Of a stretch of DNA of 64,000 nt, positions 8,722 to 17,211 are shown piece after piece. Under the pieces are notes generated by a model. That model was not told the DNA's origin and made no database searches. It worked only from the letters and a program-made list of their open reading frames with translations. The DNA is from Companilactobacillus bobalius (GTDB taxonomy: Bacteria > Bacillota > Bacilli > Lactobacillales > Lactobacillaceae), in assembly GCF_009764355.1 (NCBI RefSeq), contig NZ_LNUA01000032.1:434001-498000 (forward strand), written 5' to 3'. Every line of letters begins with the position of its first letter. Position 1 is the first letter of the stretch. Made by a program: the position numbers and the translations under genes.

Positions 8722-8760
8722 AGAAGCCTATTAAACCGGCATTTTAAGTAATTGGCTTCT
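8722..8760. repeat. Inverted repeat just before the recombinase gene
   Basis: AGAAGCC and GGCTTCT flank 25 bases and end 34 bp before the recombinase ATG. Possible binding or crossover site for the recombinase, or an RNA hairpin in its leader. Confidence 0.4.
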
Positions 8761-8794
8761 AAAATCACTATCAATTGTTCTGAATGGAGAAATA

Positions 8795-9382
8795 ATGAAG
8801 CAATTAGTTTTACCAATCAAAGACAGTAACATTTTAAGTGAAGTACAAGATACGTTATTACGAAATTTTAAATATGGTCGCAGAAATTATACGATCTTTC
8901 AAACTGGCAAGGCTACCCTACTCCGAGTCTCTGATGTTTTAGCTTTGAAGTACAACGATGTCTTTGACAAATATGATGAGTTAAAGAAAACAGCCTTTAT
9001 CCATGATAAAAAAACTGGCAAGCCCAATACGTTATATTTAAAACCTATTACTCGTGATCTATTGATTTATCAAAAATGGCTGTTAGAGAATAAAGTGAAT
9101 TCTGAATGGCTGTTTCCGTCAATGCAAAGACCAGAACGACATATAACCGAAAAACAATTTTATAAGGTAATGGCTAAAACTGGTGACTTGTTGAATATTA
9201 ATTATTTGGGTACACATACAATGAGAAAGACTGGTGCCTATCGTGTGTACGTTCAATCCAATTACAACATTGGTTTAGTGATGAGATTGTTGAACCATAG
9301 TAGTCAGCAGATGACTTTAGCATATTTAGGACTTGATCAGGAATCCCGTGAAGCAATGCTTGATCAGATTGATTTTGGATAA
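8795..9382 (+). CDS. Minimal tyrosine recombinase (phage integrase family)
   Basis: A 195-residue protein that is essentially only the catalytic domain of a tyrosine recombinase; the N-terminal SAM-like DNA-clamping domain of XerC/D is absent. Catalytic residues are visible: Arg in TLLRVSDVLAL (about residue 48), His-xx-Arg in HTMRK, His in NHSSQQ and the nucleophile Tyr in TLAYLGL. It should cut and rejoin DNA at specific sites as a tetramer. Three inverted repeats precede it and a long inverted repeat follows, possible sites of action. GGAG 8 bp upstream supports the start. No phage genes are nearby. Confidence 0.8.
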   Translation: MKQLVLPIKDSNILSEVQDTLLRNFKYGRRNYTIFQTGKATLLRVSDVLALKYNDVFDKYDELKKTAFIHDKKTGKPNTLYLKPITRDLLIYQKWLLENKVNSEWLFPSMQRPERHITEKQFYKVMAKTGDLLNINYLGTHTMRKTGAYRVYVQSNYNIGLVMRLLNHSSQQMTLAYLGLDQESREAMLDQIDFG

Positions 9383-9424
9383 CGGAAGCTCAATCAAATA
9401 ATAATATTCTCTATAAGCTTTTCA

Positions 9425-9477
9425 AATAAAATAGGATTCAGTATTGTGAAATTTCCAATACCGAATCCTATTTTATT
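9425..9477. terminator. Long bidirectional terminator or inverted repeat
   Basis: AATAAAATAGGATTC-GTATTG and CAATAC-GAATCCTATTTTATT form a 21-22 bp stem with one mismatch around a 9-base loop. It ends in AT-rich tails on both strands. It can terminate the recombinase transcript rightwards and the gdh transcript leftwards. Confidence 0.7.
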
Positions 9478-9590
9478 ATAGTTATAATATCTGCATCATT
9501 TAAGGTTACATAACATTAATTAAAATAAGTTGTTTAAAATTGAATTGTTTAATTTATATTTACTGATAACTCTAAACGGCCGATTTTAAA

Positions 9591-10375
9591 TTAACCTTGT
9601 CCATCCATGAAAGCAGGATAAAGTGTCATACCACCATCAATAAATAGTGTTACACCAGTTACATAGCTTGATTCATCTGAAGCCAACCAAGCAGCACCGG
9701 CTGCAACTTCCTCTGGCTTACCGATTCGATCCATCGGAACCATTGATACAGTTTGATCATATTGTTCTTTATCGGCGAACTTCTTTGCATTGATTGGAGT
9801 ATTAATAGCACCAGGTCCGATGGCATTAACTCGAATACCGTCTTTTGCATATTCCATGGCAATCGTCTTAGTGAACATCTTTACTCCACCCTTAGCAGCA
9901 GCGTAACCTGCAAACGTTGGCCATGGAATTTGTTCGTGGACAGAAGACATGTTAATGATATTACCCTTTTTATTATTCTTCTTGAAATATGCTAGAGCCG
10001 TTTTAGAACCTAAGAAAACACCTGTCTGATCAACAGCAATCATCTTATTCCAATCATCTAAGGATAATTCATGAGTAGCTGATTTAATTTCCATACCAGC
10101 ATTGTTGACCCAAACATCTAAGCCACCAAAGTTATCGAGAGCAGCCTTTAATAATGAAGCATTACCCTCTTCAGTGGCAACATTGGCTTGAACAATCACA
10201 GCCTTACCACCATTTTTAATTACTTTGTCTGCTGCTTCTTGAGCACCATTTTCATCGCTGTTGTAGTTGATAACGACCGACTGCGTTCCTTGCCAAAACG
10301 TTCTGAAATAGCAGTTCCAATTCCTTTTGAACCACCTGTGATTACTGCTACTTTGTTATTTAGATCTTCATACAT
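9591..10375 (-). pseudogene. gdh: Glucose 1-dehydrogenase, frameshifted
   Basis: The two parts together match a 261-residue SDR glucose 1-dehydrogenase of the Bacillus Gdh type. The first part starts at an ATG ending at 10375 with GGAGG upstream and reads VAVITGGSKGIG. The second part (after about 10290) continues SVVINYNSDENGAQEAADK, NNAGMEIKSATHE, YAAAKGG and ends FMDGQG. The frame changes near 10286-10294, consistent with loss of one base (total 785 bp, one short of 262 codons). The enzyme would oxidise glucose to gluconolactone. The neighbour is glcU, as in Bacillus. A sequencing error is the alternative. Confidence 0.8.
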
Positions 10376-10401
10376 AATAAAATTCCTCCAATAAATTTGT
10401 T

Positions 10402-11253
10402 TTAAAAAATAGTTGTTACGATTGCTCCACTAACAATTAGGATCAAACCAATAATTGTTAGTAGTAATTCATGTCTAGTTTTTGATTCATGTAGAAATAC
10501 CATTCCACCAACGGTCGATAGAACAACTGACAATTGTGAAATGACGAAAGCTGAATTAACACCATTATCACGAACCGATAAAATATATGTAATAGATGCA
10601 ATCGAGAAAATGAATCCCGCTAGCAAACTTTGCCAACTAGCTTTTTCTTTTAGGACTTGAGGTTGACGAGTAAAAATAATATAAAGTAGAACTGCAATTA
10701 CCATGCCGACCGATTCCGGTAAAAAGATTGCTAAACCTGATGAAGTCATTGCTCTTGGAATTGAGTTATAAACTAAGAAACCAATTGTTGTTAAGACCAA
10801 CATGATCACAGTTCTTGTCTGATTATTACTGGGTGCTTTATTGTCCTTCTTGGCTGTAAGTGAAACTCCAACAATCAATAATAAAATTCCGATAATACCA
10901 AAGATTTTGGCGTTAGTTGAAGCCCACTCACCAAAAATTAAAACACCGATAAAGGCTGTTCCAATCAACTGCAATCCTGTTGAAATTGGCATCGTTTGTG
11001 AAACACCGATTGAACGATAAGCATTATATTGACCAAGTTGACCGATAATCCAAAATCCACCAGCTAAGGCGGCCAAGATAAAACTAGTAATTGAAATACT
11101 TGGTCTCATGATTAAAAATACAACGATACTGACAATCAAAGTTCCAATGGCAGTACCAAAGATCTGGTTGATTGGTTTTCCATTTACTCGAGCAACTGCT
11201 AACGGTAATATTCCCCAAGCAATAGCAGGTAATAACATTAATACGATATTCAT
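10402..11253 (-). CDS. glcU: Glucose/ribose porter family sugar uptake protein
   Basis: A 283-residue membrane protein of the GRP/DMT family with about ten hydrophobic helices. MLLPAIAWGILPL at the N-terminus and WIIGQLGQYNAYRSIGVSQTMPISTGLQLIGTAFIGVL are typical of GlcU/RbsU proteins. It imports glucose by proton symport, non-phosphorylated. It is immediately upstream of the glucose dehydrogenase gene (26 bp gap), the same glcU-gdh pairing as in bacilli, feeding glucose into a gluconate route. With gdh frameshifted, its present role may be different. The promoter region carries one of the four ACTAG-type dyads. Confidence 0.85.
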   Translation of the reverse strand: MNIVLMLLPAIAWGILPLAVARVNGKPINQIFGTAIGTLIVSIVVFLIMRPSISITSFILAALAGGFWIIGQLGQYNAYRSIGVSQTMPISTGLQLIGTAFIGVLIFGEWASTNAKIFGIIGILLLIVGVSLTAKKDNKAPSNNQTRTVIMLVLTTIGFLVYNSIPRAMTSSGLAIFLPESVGMVIAVLLYIIFTRQPQVLKEKASWQSLLAGFIFSIASITYILSVRDNGVNSAFVISQLSVVLSTVGGMVFLHESKTRHELLLTIIGLILIVSGAIVTTIF

Positions 11254-11333
11254 ACTGTTCCACTTCCAAAATTTTTTTATATCTCTCTCAAGCGATGAAT
11301 ATAGTATATGTCCATCGTACTAATAAAAAAATT

Positions 11334-11352
11334 ACTAGATAAACATGGTAGT
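11334..11352. promoter_or_regulatory. Dyad operator A (ACTAG-N9-GTAGT) upstream of glcU
   Basis: One of four related sites in the window (with 12597, 17161 and 21014). Each has the form ACTAG-AT-N4-ATG-CTAGT with 9 bases between the arms, sits in a wider block AAATTACTAGAT, and lies just upstream of a leftward promoter. Here the downstream promoter has TATACT as its -10 box. A LysR-type activator is the likely binding protein. Confidence 0.55.
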
Positions 11353-11532
11353 ATACGTTTGATGTATGGAGAATATAAAATGATGTTAAGTTTAGTTACT
11401 CGCTTTGTTGATGCTTCCACAATCTCAAGCATCAGATAATACTAAAGGATTACATTCGACTAATGATTGAAATTTATCGATTGTGCTTAATTATGTCTCG
11501 AGTCAAGTTGTTTGTGATTATTTGATTGTGTA

Positions 11533-11573
11533 TAAAAATAGACTATCTAAACTGTTTTAGATAGCCTATTTTA
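11533..11573 (-). terminator. Intrinsic terminator after the aldo/keto reductase gene
   Basis: AAAATAGaCTATCTAAA and TTTTAGATAGcCTATTTT form a long stem with a 3-base loop and T-rich ends on both strands, 65 bp downstream of the reductase stop codon. Confidence 0.75.
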
Positions 11574-11637
11574 ATTATTAATATACCCTTTGCCAATCCA
11601 ACTACATTAATTATATAAAAATTGAGATATGATCTTA

Positions 11638-12537
11638 TTATATGTTTTTGAAGGCATCAAAGAAGTTGTTAACTTCTTTTGCAGTTTCACGATTGCCGGC
11701 AACTGAATTATTTTTATCGAGTTTAAGAATTTTATTCATCTCTTCACTTGATAAATTAAAATCAAAGATATTCATATTTTCTTTCATTCTAGCGATATGT
11801 GTTGTTTTAGGAATTGAAGCAATTCCCCTTTGAAACAACCACCGTAAAATAATTTGCCCAACACTTTTGCCATGAGACTCAGCGATTTTGTTCAAAGTAT
11901 CGTCCTTGAATACATTGAACTTTCCAGCCGCAAATGGTGACCAAGCGACTTGGACAATATTTTCTGAATTCAAATATTCTAGTTCTTCTGTACGTTGGTA
12001 GAACGGATGTGTTTCTAAATAATTAACTTGAGGTTTGATCTTATTAAAATGAACAAAATCAGCCATACGATCTTGACGGAAGTTATCTACTCCTAGTGCC
12101 CTGATTTTTCCTGCCTGATATAATTCTTCCATAGCTCTCCAGGCACCATAGTAATCATTATATGGTTGATGAATTATATATAAATCCAAATAGTCTAGGC
12201 CTAATAATTTTAATGATTTCTCAAAAGCATTCTTAGTATCATTATAATTAGCATCAGTAACCCACAGCTTTGTGGCAATGAATAATTCTTCACGAGGTAT
12301 ACCAGAACGCTTGATTCCACGTCCGACTGCACCCTCATTCTGATAAGCTGTTGCTGTATCTATGTATCTGTAACCGGCCTTTAATGCTTGATAGACAGTT
12401 TTCTCACATTCGTTTGGATCATCTATTCTAAAAACACCAAGACCTTGCATTGGCATTTTTACACCATTATTTAATGTGATATATTCCGTTGACTTTCCCC
12501 TTAATATTTTGTGACTATAAATTTTTATTTGTTCCAC
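11638..12537 (-). CDS. Aldo/keto reductase (AKR5-like), start codon apparently lost
   Basis: An NADPH-dependent carbonyl reductase with a TIM-barrel pattern: ITLNNGVKMPMQGLGVF at the start, catalytic Asp/Tyr in YIDTATAYQNE, Lys in TKLW and His in IIHQP. The frame opens at GTG 12537, giving 299 residues, about 16 more than the paralogue at 21179. The paralogue's start aligns with residue 17, where the codon is ACG (12489-12487), 7 bp after an AGGGGAAAG ribosome site. The original ATG seems mutated to ACG. It is transcribed alone behind operator D. Confidence 0.85.
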   Translation of the reverse strand: MEQIKIYSHKILRGKSTEYITLNNGVKMPMQGLGVFRIDDPNECEKTVYQALKAGYRYIDTATAYQNEGAVGRGIKRSGIPREELFIATKLWVTDANYNDTKNAFEKSLKLLGLDYLDLYIIHQPYNDYYGAWRAMEELYQAGKIRALGVDNFRQDRMADFVHFNKIKPQVNYLETHPFYQRTEELEYLNSENIVQVAWSPFAAGKFNVFKDDTLNKIAESHGKSVGQIILRWLFQRGIASIPKTTHIARMKENMNIFDFNLSSEEMNKILKLDKNNSVAGNRETAKEVNNFFDAFKNI

Positions 12538-12596
12538 CTCGTTGTTACTAACTTTATGAGTCTTATTCTATGATCTTGATAGTTTTTTTGAAGATC

Positions 12597-12615
12597 ATTA
12601 GATAGATATGCTAAT
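12597..12615. promoter_or_regulatory. Dyad operator D (ATTAG-N9-CTAAT) upstream of the aldo/keto reductase
   Basis: Perfect inverted repeat ATTAG-ATAGATATG-CTAAT. Relative to the copy at 17161 (ACTAG...CTAGT) both arms carry the same change in mirrored positions, so symmetry is kept. On the minus strand it is followed by TCTTCA, 18 bases, then TAGAAT, a plausible promoter. Confidence 0.6.
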
Positions 12616-12644
12616 ATTCATTCAACGTTTACTACTACTTATTG

Positions 12645-12703
12645 AAATAAAAAGAGCTCAACTGATTCTAATGACTAATGAGGCTGCTAAGAGCCTTTAA
12701 TTT
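12645..12703 (-). terminator. Possible terminator after the alcohol dehydrogenase gene
   Basis: On the minus strand AAAGGCTC is matched by GAGCTCTTTTTAT with one bulge across a long loop, directly after the stop codon. The stem is short, so this is tentative. Confidence 0.35.
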
Positions 12704-12706
12704 ATT

Positions 12707-13750
12707 TTATATACTCTTGTCAACAATAATAAGGGACTTGATAGCTGTACGTTTATCCATTGCTTCATATGCGTCTTGAATTTCATCAAGTGTAAATCTT
12801 TTAGTAAAGACTTTTCCGGGGTTAATCTTGCCACTCAAAACAGCATCTAATAAAACATTCTTATCATCAGTTGTTACTGAGGCAATTCCACCACGTAAAC
12901 CAATATTTCTAAAGAATAATTCATTTGTATTCATTTCAGACTTTTGAGGTACACCTACACGACCAACAACCGCGCCGGGACGACCTACTTTAACAGCCGT
13001 ATCAACTGATTGTTCTGTTCCGACGCATTCAAGGACAGCATCGGCCCCTGTACCAGTTAATTCCATAACTTTTTCAACTGCCTCATCACCACGTTCAGGA
13101 ATGATGTCCGTCGCACCAAATTCTTTAGCTAGTTCTTGTCTATCTTCATGACGACTCATAGCGATAATTCTCTTAGTACCAAGCAAATGAGCTGAAAGAA
13201 CACCACTCAAACCAACGGCACCATCACCCATAACCACGACGGTATCACCTTTTTTAACTTCAGCACTAGTTGCGGCGTGGAAACCAGTAGCCATAACATC
13301 AGCTAAGGCCAAAAAGTTGTTAAGCATATCATCAGAGTAATCTTCAGGTTGACCAGGAATCTTAACTAAAGCCCAGTTAGCATTAACAAATCTCAAGTAT
13401 TCACCTTGATAACCTTCATTGCCACCAGCTTCTTGATTCAAACAATCACCATCAAAACCTGCTAGACAAGCAGCACAGTGACCACAGCCGTGTGTAAATG
13501 GAGCAATAACAAAATCCCCAACTTTAACATCTTTTACTTCTGAACCGACGGATTCGATAATACCGATAGCCTCATGCCCCACGGTCGAGCCTGATTCACG
13601 CTTTGAAATACCACGATACCACCAAAGATCAGATCCACAGACACAAGCACGAACAATTTTAATAATTGCATCGGTTGGTTCTTGAATTTCTGGCTTATCG
13701 TATTCTCTTACTTCTACTTTTCCTGGTTCTACAAAGGTTGCTGCTTTCAT
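12707..13750 (-). CDS. Zinc-dependent alcohol dehydrogenase family protein
   Basis: A medium-chain dehydrogenase of 347 residues. Catalytic zinc ligands are Cys38 (CVCGSD) and His59-Glu60 (GHE). The structural zinc has four Cys at 89, 92, 95 and 103 (CGHCAACLAGFDGDC). The nucleotide loop is GDGAVGLSG near 175-183. It oxidises or reduces an alcohol/aldehyde with NAD(P); the specificity is not clear. It is 21 bp downstream of a TetR gene and probably the last member of the leftward set 17096-12707. Confidence 0.88.
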   Translation of the reverse strand: MKAATFVEPGKVEVREYDKPEIQEPTDAIIKIVRACVCGSDLWWYRGISKRESGSTVGHEAIGIIESVGSEVKDVKVGDFVIAPFTHGCGHCAACLAGFDGDCLNQEAGGNEGYQGEYLRFVNANWALVKIPGQPEDYSDDMLNNFLALADVMATGFHAATSAEVKKGDTVVVMGDGAVGLSGVLSAHLLGTKRIIAMSRHEDRQELAKEFGATDIIPERGDEAVEKVMELTGTGADAVLECVGTEQSVDTAVKVGRPGAVVGRVGVPQKSEMNTNELFFRNIGLRGGIASVTTDDKNVLLDAVLSGKINPGKVFTKRFTLDEIQDAYEAMDKRTAIKSLIIVDKSI

Positions 13751-13771
13751 ATTTAATATTCTCCATTTTTA

Positions 13772-14359
13772 TTATTTTTGATATGGTTTTAATAAAGAAA
13801 CCAATTCTAATTCACAAAAATCATGAATTATTTTATCTGGATCTTTTTGTTCATTTACAGTCCAACTAAAAATCACTCCATTGACATATGTCAAAATAAA
13901 GTCGGCTAAATGTTTAACTGGGGTATTTGGAGACAATTTATTATTATTTACTAGGCCTTGAATCAACTTAACTAATGATAATAAATCATAATCCAGTTTT
14001 GTCTTATCATCATTAGGAATAATAATAAATTGAATCCACGTCTTAACTCTAATAACACCCACTCTAGTAATAATATTTACATATTGTTTCAAATAATATC
14101 CAATACTTTCTACAGCCGAATGATCATGTGCCAAAGTATCGATTTTTTGATTAATCTCTGAAAAGTGTTTTTTTCCAAGATCATTAATAATGTCGTTCTT
14201 CTTCTTGTAATAATTATAGAAAGTACCTTTTGCAATTCCAGAAGCCTTGGTTATATCCGCCACGGAAACATTTTGATAACCATATTTCTGAATCAAATTA
14301 TCCGTTGTTTCCAATAACCTATTCTTAATTGCAATCGCATTGTCTTCTCTTTTTCCCAT
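13772..14359 (-). CDS. TetR-family transcriptional regulator
   Basis: A 195-residue TetR protein. The helix-turn-helix is at about residues 27-48 (SVADITKASGIAKGTFYNYYKKK). It is a paralogue of the TetR at 20125 (similar VAKGTFYNYFKKK) and, like it, sits with a flavodoxin and an MFS exporter. A palindrome ATGACC-AAT-GGTCAT in front of the exporter gene (16586) is a plausible operator. It probably represses the exporter-flavodoxin genes until a toxic ligand binds. Confidence 0.88.
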   Translation of the reverse strand: MGKREDNAIAIKNRLLETTDNLIQKYGYQNVSVADITKASGIAKGTFYNYYKKKNDIINDLGKKHFSEINQKIDTLAHDHSAVESIGYYLKQYVNIITRVGVIRVKTWIQFIIIPNDDKTKLDYDLLSLVKLIQGLVNNNKLSPNTPVKHLADFILTYVNGVIFSWTVNEQKDPDKIIHDFCELELVSLLKPYQK

Positions 14360-14423
14360 ATTTATTCTTCAATTCTATTAGATTTATTTCAATACTAACA
14401 AAACTACAAAGTTCTGACATATC

Positions 14424-15083
14424 TTACTTTTCAAAAGTATTAATCCATTGCTCAATTTTCTCATCCGCTTGATCCACCATATTACCATTTACCATCAGTA
14501 ATGGTTCAAACAGATTATTAGAGCTACCCTTTTGTTTAACAATTCTTTCCATAATATCAATACTGTCTCCTCTTCCAAAACCACCCTGAGTTTCAAAGGG
14601 AGCAATTACTTTACCTGATAGTTTTGAACCATATTTCAACAGAAACGCCTTCATCGGTTGGCTCAATGTCATAGCCCAGGTCTGATATCCTAAAAATACA
14701 GTATGATATTGATCAAGCTTGGGTAATTCCATATTCAGTTCTGGAGGAATGTTATTCTCTCGTTCAAAATTAGCTCGAGATCTGGTTTTTAAATAATCAG
14801 CTGGATAAGGTTCCTTTAAGGTTATTTGCAAAATATCACTATTAGTAATAGACGCTATCTTGCTTGCCAATAACTCAGTTGATCCTGAACGTGACCAATA
14901 AATTACGATACTTTTAGCATCTTGAGTCAATTTTTTAACTGTTCCTCCACTCTGAGTGTCACTACCGTCTGAGGGTGTATAACGTCCACCTTCCCAAATC
15001 GCATTGTTTTTTCTTAATAACTGATTAGCGTAAATATTCTTATTATTAATTTTACCTACTATTGGACCTAAGCTTGATCGCAT
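14424..15083 (-). CDS. Flavodoxin-like protein with N-terminal extension
   Basis: A 219-residue flavodoxin. The FMN phosphate loop is YWSRSGSTELLA (about residues 62-73). TWAMTLSQPMKAFLL and FETQGGFGRGDS give the two FMN-stacking loops. About 55 residues precede the flavodoxin fold and contain GGRYTPSDGSD, but no clear signal peptide. Proteins of this group often serve as quinone or nitro-compound reductases or electron carriers. It follows the exporter gene by 17 bp and is a paralogue of the gene at 19494. Confidence 0.85.
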   Translation of the reverse strand: MRSSLGPIVGKINNKNIYANQLLRKNNAIWEGGRYTPSDGSDTQSGGTVKKLTQDAKSIVIYWSRSGSTELLASKIASITNSDILQITLKEPYPADYLKTRSRANFERENNIPPELNMELPKLDQYHTVFLGYQTWAMTLSQPMKAFLLKYGSKLSGKVIAPFETQGGFGRGDSIDIMERIVKQKGSSNNLFEPLLMVNGNMVDQADEKIEQWINTFEK

Positions 15084-15100
15084 ATATTTTCTCCTTTCTT

Positions 15101-16567
15101 TTATCTATCCCCTTGTTTTGATTTAAACGATGATTTAGCTAACACAATTACCGCTACTAGTAATAATATAATTGTCGTTAACATAATATAATGAATCCCG
15201 TTATACAAAATTTTTCTCATTGAAGGTAATAGTATTTTAGGTAATTGACCAGCAGTTTGAGAATTAGTTAATTTATTCATCATATGCATCGTAATTTTTC
15301 CATCACTTTGTTTAATACCTTTAAATAAATAGTGATTAAGAATTACACCATATATTGAGGACATAAATGTTTGGGCCAATATTCTAACTAAATATGCAAA
15401 CGATGTTGCTACTGGAACGTCTTGTGTTTCTGCATCCTCTTGAACTGCAATCTGTAGGACGTTAAACGACAATCCTAATCCCAAACCTTCAAGAGCTCCC
15501 ATTACCAATAAGAAAACAATACTAGTATTCACATTAGCAATCGACATACCTATAAAGCTGATTAAAAATGCGGCTGTTCCCAATCCAACAATTCCATTTT
15601 TACCTAATTTATTCTGATAAATTGGACCTATTTCTGAACCGATAAAATTAGTTATTGAACCAGGTATTTGTGTCATTCCCCCAATTAACGCACTTAATCC
15701 AAGAATTCCCTGAGCCCACATAGGAATATAAATATTGAAAGCTACAAATGATCCCCATAATAAAGCAAATAAAGAAAAATCTACCATCAGTTCCTTATTC
15801 TTAAACAATCGATCAGGAAGAATTGGATCACTAACTTTCTTTTCAACAAATGTTAAAGCTATTAATAAGCCAATACCAACTATTAATAAAACTCCTATTA
15901 ACCAAGAACTCATTGAACCAATGAATTGGATACCAGTAAGAATAATCACTAATCCTAAAACCATTAATACTGCTCCTAAGTAATCAATATCTTTCTTATT
16001 TAATTTCTCAGGAATATTGAAAAATATTAGAACCAATAAAATTGAAATAATAGCTATTGGAATATTAATTAAAAATACCCAATGCCAACTTAATACTTCA
16101 ACTAGCCAACCACCAACTAATGGACCCACAATAGATGCTGTACTAAAGCTTGCCGTTGCTATACCAATAACCTGTCCACAACGTTTTATATTTTTAAACA
16201 TTTGGGCATAGATAATGAACGGAATAGTATTCATTCCACCTGCACCAATCCCCATCAATCCACGTGCAATGATAAATAAAATAATATTTGGAGAAATTGC
16301 TTGTAACAGGGCCCCAATACCAAATAAGGCCGTTCCAGTTACATAAGCAACTTTATTTCCTTTTCTTTCACCAAACTTACTCCAAAGTGGTGTAGATACC
16401 GCCATTCCTAATAAAAAAATAGCAATAATCCATCCCATGAATTGTAATCCATGGAGGTCACTAATAATTGCTGGTAATACTGTATTAACAATTGTGCCGT
16501 CAAGTCCTACCATGGCATTTGACATAAGTAAGGCAAGAGTAACTAGTATTTTCCTATTTCTACTCAA
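15101..16567 (-). CDS. MFS drug exporter, DHA2 (14-TM) family
   Basis: A 488-residue proton-driven multidrug exporter. GLDGTIVNTVLPAI at the first helix, the loop-2 motif with SKFGERKGNK, and the antiporter motif GPLVGGWLVE near helix 5 are visible. About 14 hydrophobic helices can be counted. It is a close paralogue of the exporter at 23240 (shared GIGAGGM..IPFIIYA and SWHWVF.INIPI blocks). A TGACC-GGTCA palindrome lies 19-33 bp upstream of its start. It lies between two flavodoxin genes. Confidence 0.9.
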   Translation of the reverse strand: MSRNRKILVTLALLMSNAMVGLDGTIVNTVLPAIISDLHGLQFMGWIIAIFLLGMAVSTPLWSKFGERKGNKVAYVTGTALFGIGALLQAISPNIILFIIARGLMGIGAGGMNTIPFIIYAQMFKNIKRCGQVIGIATASFSTASIVGPLVGGWLVEVLSWHWVFLINIPIAIISILLVLIFFNIPEKLNKKDIDYLGAVLMVLGLVIILTGIQFIGSMSSWLIGVLLIVGIGLLIALTFVEKKVSDPILPDRLFKNKELMVDFSLFALLWGSFVAFNIYIPMWAQGILGLSALIGGMTQIPGSITNFIGSEIGPIYQNKLGKNGIVGLGTAAFLISFIGMSIANVNTSIVFLLVMGALEGLGLGLSFNVLQIAVQEDAETQDVPVATSFAYLVRILAQTFMSSIYGVILNHYLFKGIKQSDGKITMHMMNKLTNSQTAGQLPKILLPSMRKILYNGIHYIMLTTIILLLVAVIVLAKSSFKSKQGDR

Positions 16568-16585
16568 AATATCTCCTTTTCAAAA

Positions 16586-16600
16586 ATGACCAATGGTCAT
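16586..16600. promoter_or_regulatory. Candidate TetR operator before the exporter gene
   Basis: ATGACC-AAT-GGTCAT is a 15-bp palindrome directly upstream of the ribosome site of the exporter gene. Its core TGAC-N5-GTCA matches the palindromes at 20072 and 20758 next to the paralogous TetR, supporting a TetR site. Confidence 0.6.
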
Positions 16601-16619
16601 CTTTTAACCGAAATAAACT

Positions 16620-17096
16620 TTATTCTTTATAACTGTTAAACCAATTTTTTAATTTAGAAGCTTCTTCTTTTTCCGAACTGTAAGAAGTCATTCTTAATCC
16701 CTTTTCTATTTTTAATTTTCCTCCGAATTTTTTAAAATCATCTTCATAGTTCTGATCACTACCAACACTTGTATAAAACGGAATAACTGTACCCTTGAAT
16801 TCAGATATTTGTTCTAATAATGATCGAACTGGTGTAGAAACTAATCCACTCCATACGGGACCACCAATCAGTATTAGATCATAACCCTTTAAATCAGGTA
16901 TTTTATTCATTAATGTTGGCAAATCATCTAACTCTCTCTGTTTCTTTGCAAGATCCGATGTCTCATTTATATTGTCAGAAAAAGTACCATTAGCCACCTT
17001 TAATTCCACTAGATCGCCATCAGTAACTTTTTGCATCAAGTTAGCTGCCTGAGCCGTTGTGCCTGACCAAGAATAATATAGAATCATTGTTTTCAT
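16620..17096 (-). CDS. Flavodoxin-family protein
   Basis: A 158-residue flavodoxin with the FMN phosphate loop YYSWSGTTAQAA (residues 7-18), GGPVWSGLVSTPVRSLL as the second FMN loop and TSVGSDQNYEDD as the third. Length is typical. It is the first gene of the leftward group that continues with the DHA2 exporter, a second flavodoxin, TetR and alcohol dehydrogenase. It is divergent from the LysR gene at 17212, and operator B lies between them. Confidence 0.85.
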   Translation of the reverse strand: MKTMILYYSWSGTTAQAANLMQKVTDGDLVELKVANGTFSDNINETSDLAKKQRELDDLPTLMNKIPDLKGYDLILIGGPVWSGLVSTPVRSLLEQISEFKGTVIPFYTSVGSDQNYEDDFKKFGGKLKIEKGLRMTSYSSEKEEASKLKNWFNSYKE

Positions 17097-17160
17097 AATT
17101 TTGTACCTCTGTAATTAATTTACGTATTTATTCTATGTCTTAGCAAATCATTTGAAAATT

Positions 17161-17179
17161 ACTAGATGTATATGCTAGT
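17161..17179. promoter_or_regulatory. Dyad operator B (ACTAG-N9-CTAGT) between flavodoxin and LysR genes
   Basis: Perfect inverted repeat ACTAG-ATGTATATG-CTAGT, the best copy of the four-site family. On the minus strand TTTTCA, 17 bases and TAGAAT follow, a promoter for the flavodoxin gene. The LysR gene starts 33 bp to the right, so the site can serve both activation and self-regulation, as is usual for LysR proteins. Confidence 0.65.
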
Positions 17180-17211
17180 ATGCAAGTGGCGTATACTAAG
17201 AGGTGTTATTA

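Larger units (their letters stand above)
7971..8794. other. 824-bp non-coding stretch rich in hairpins
   Basis: No convincing gene is present. The stretch holds an imperfect 17-bp repeat (TTTGTCCATATGTTTCT near 8058 and TTTGTTCATATGTTTCT near 8297), an AT-rich hairpin around 8134-8175, two terminators (8363, 8459) and three inverted repeats (8606-8632, 8678-8714, 8722-8760) before the recombinase gene. It may be the remains of a mobile element or encode one or more structured RNAs. I could not match it to a known RNA family. Confidence 0.5.
11254..11637. other. 384-bp intergenic region with operator, possible LysR remnant and terminator
   Basis: It contains the glcU promoter and dyad (11334-11352), a short frame beginning ATGATGTTAAGTTTAG at about 11381 that could be the broken start of a LysR-like gene (MMLSLVTRFVDASTISS then stop), and the terminator of the aldo/keto reductase gene at 11533-11573. 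Nothing else is recognisable. Confidence 0.45.
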
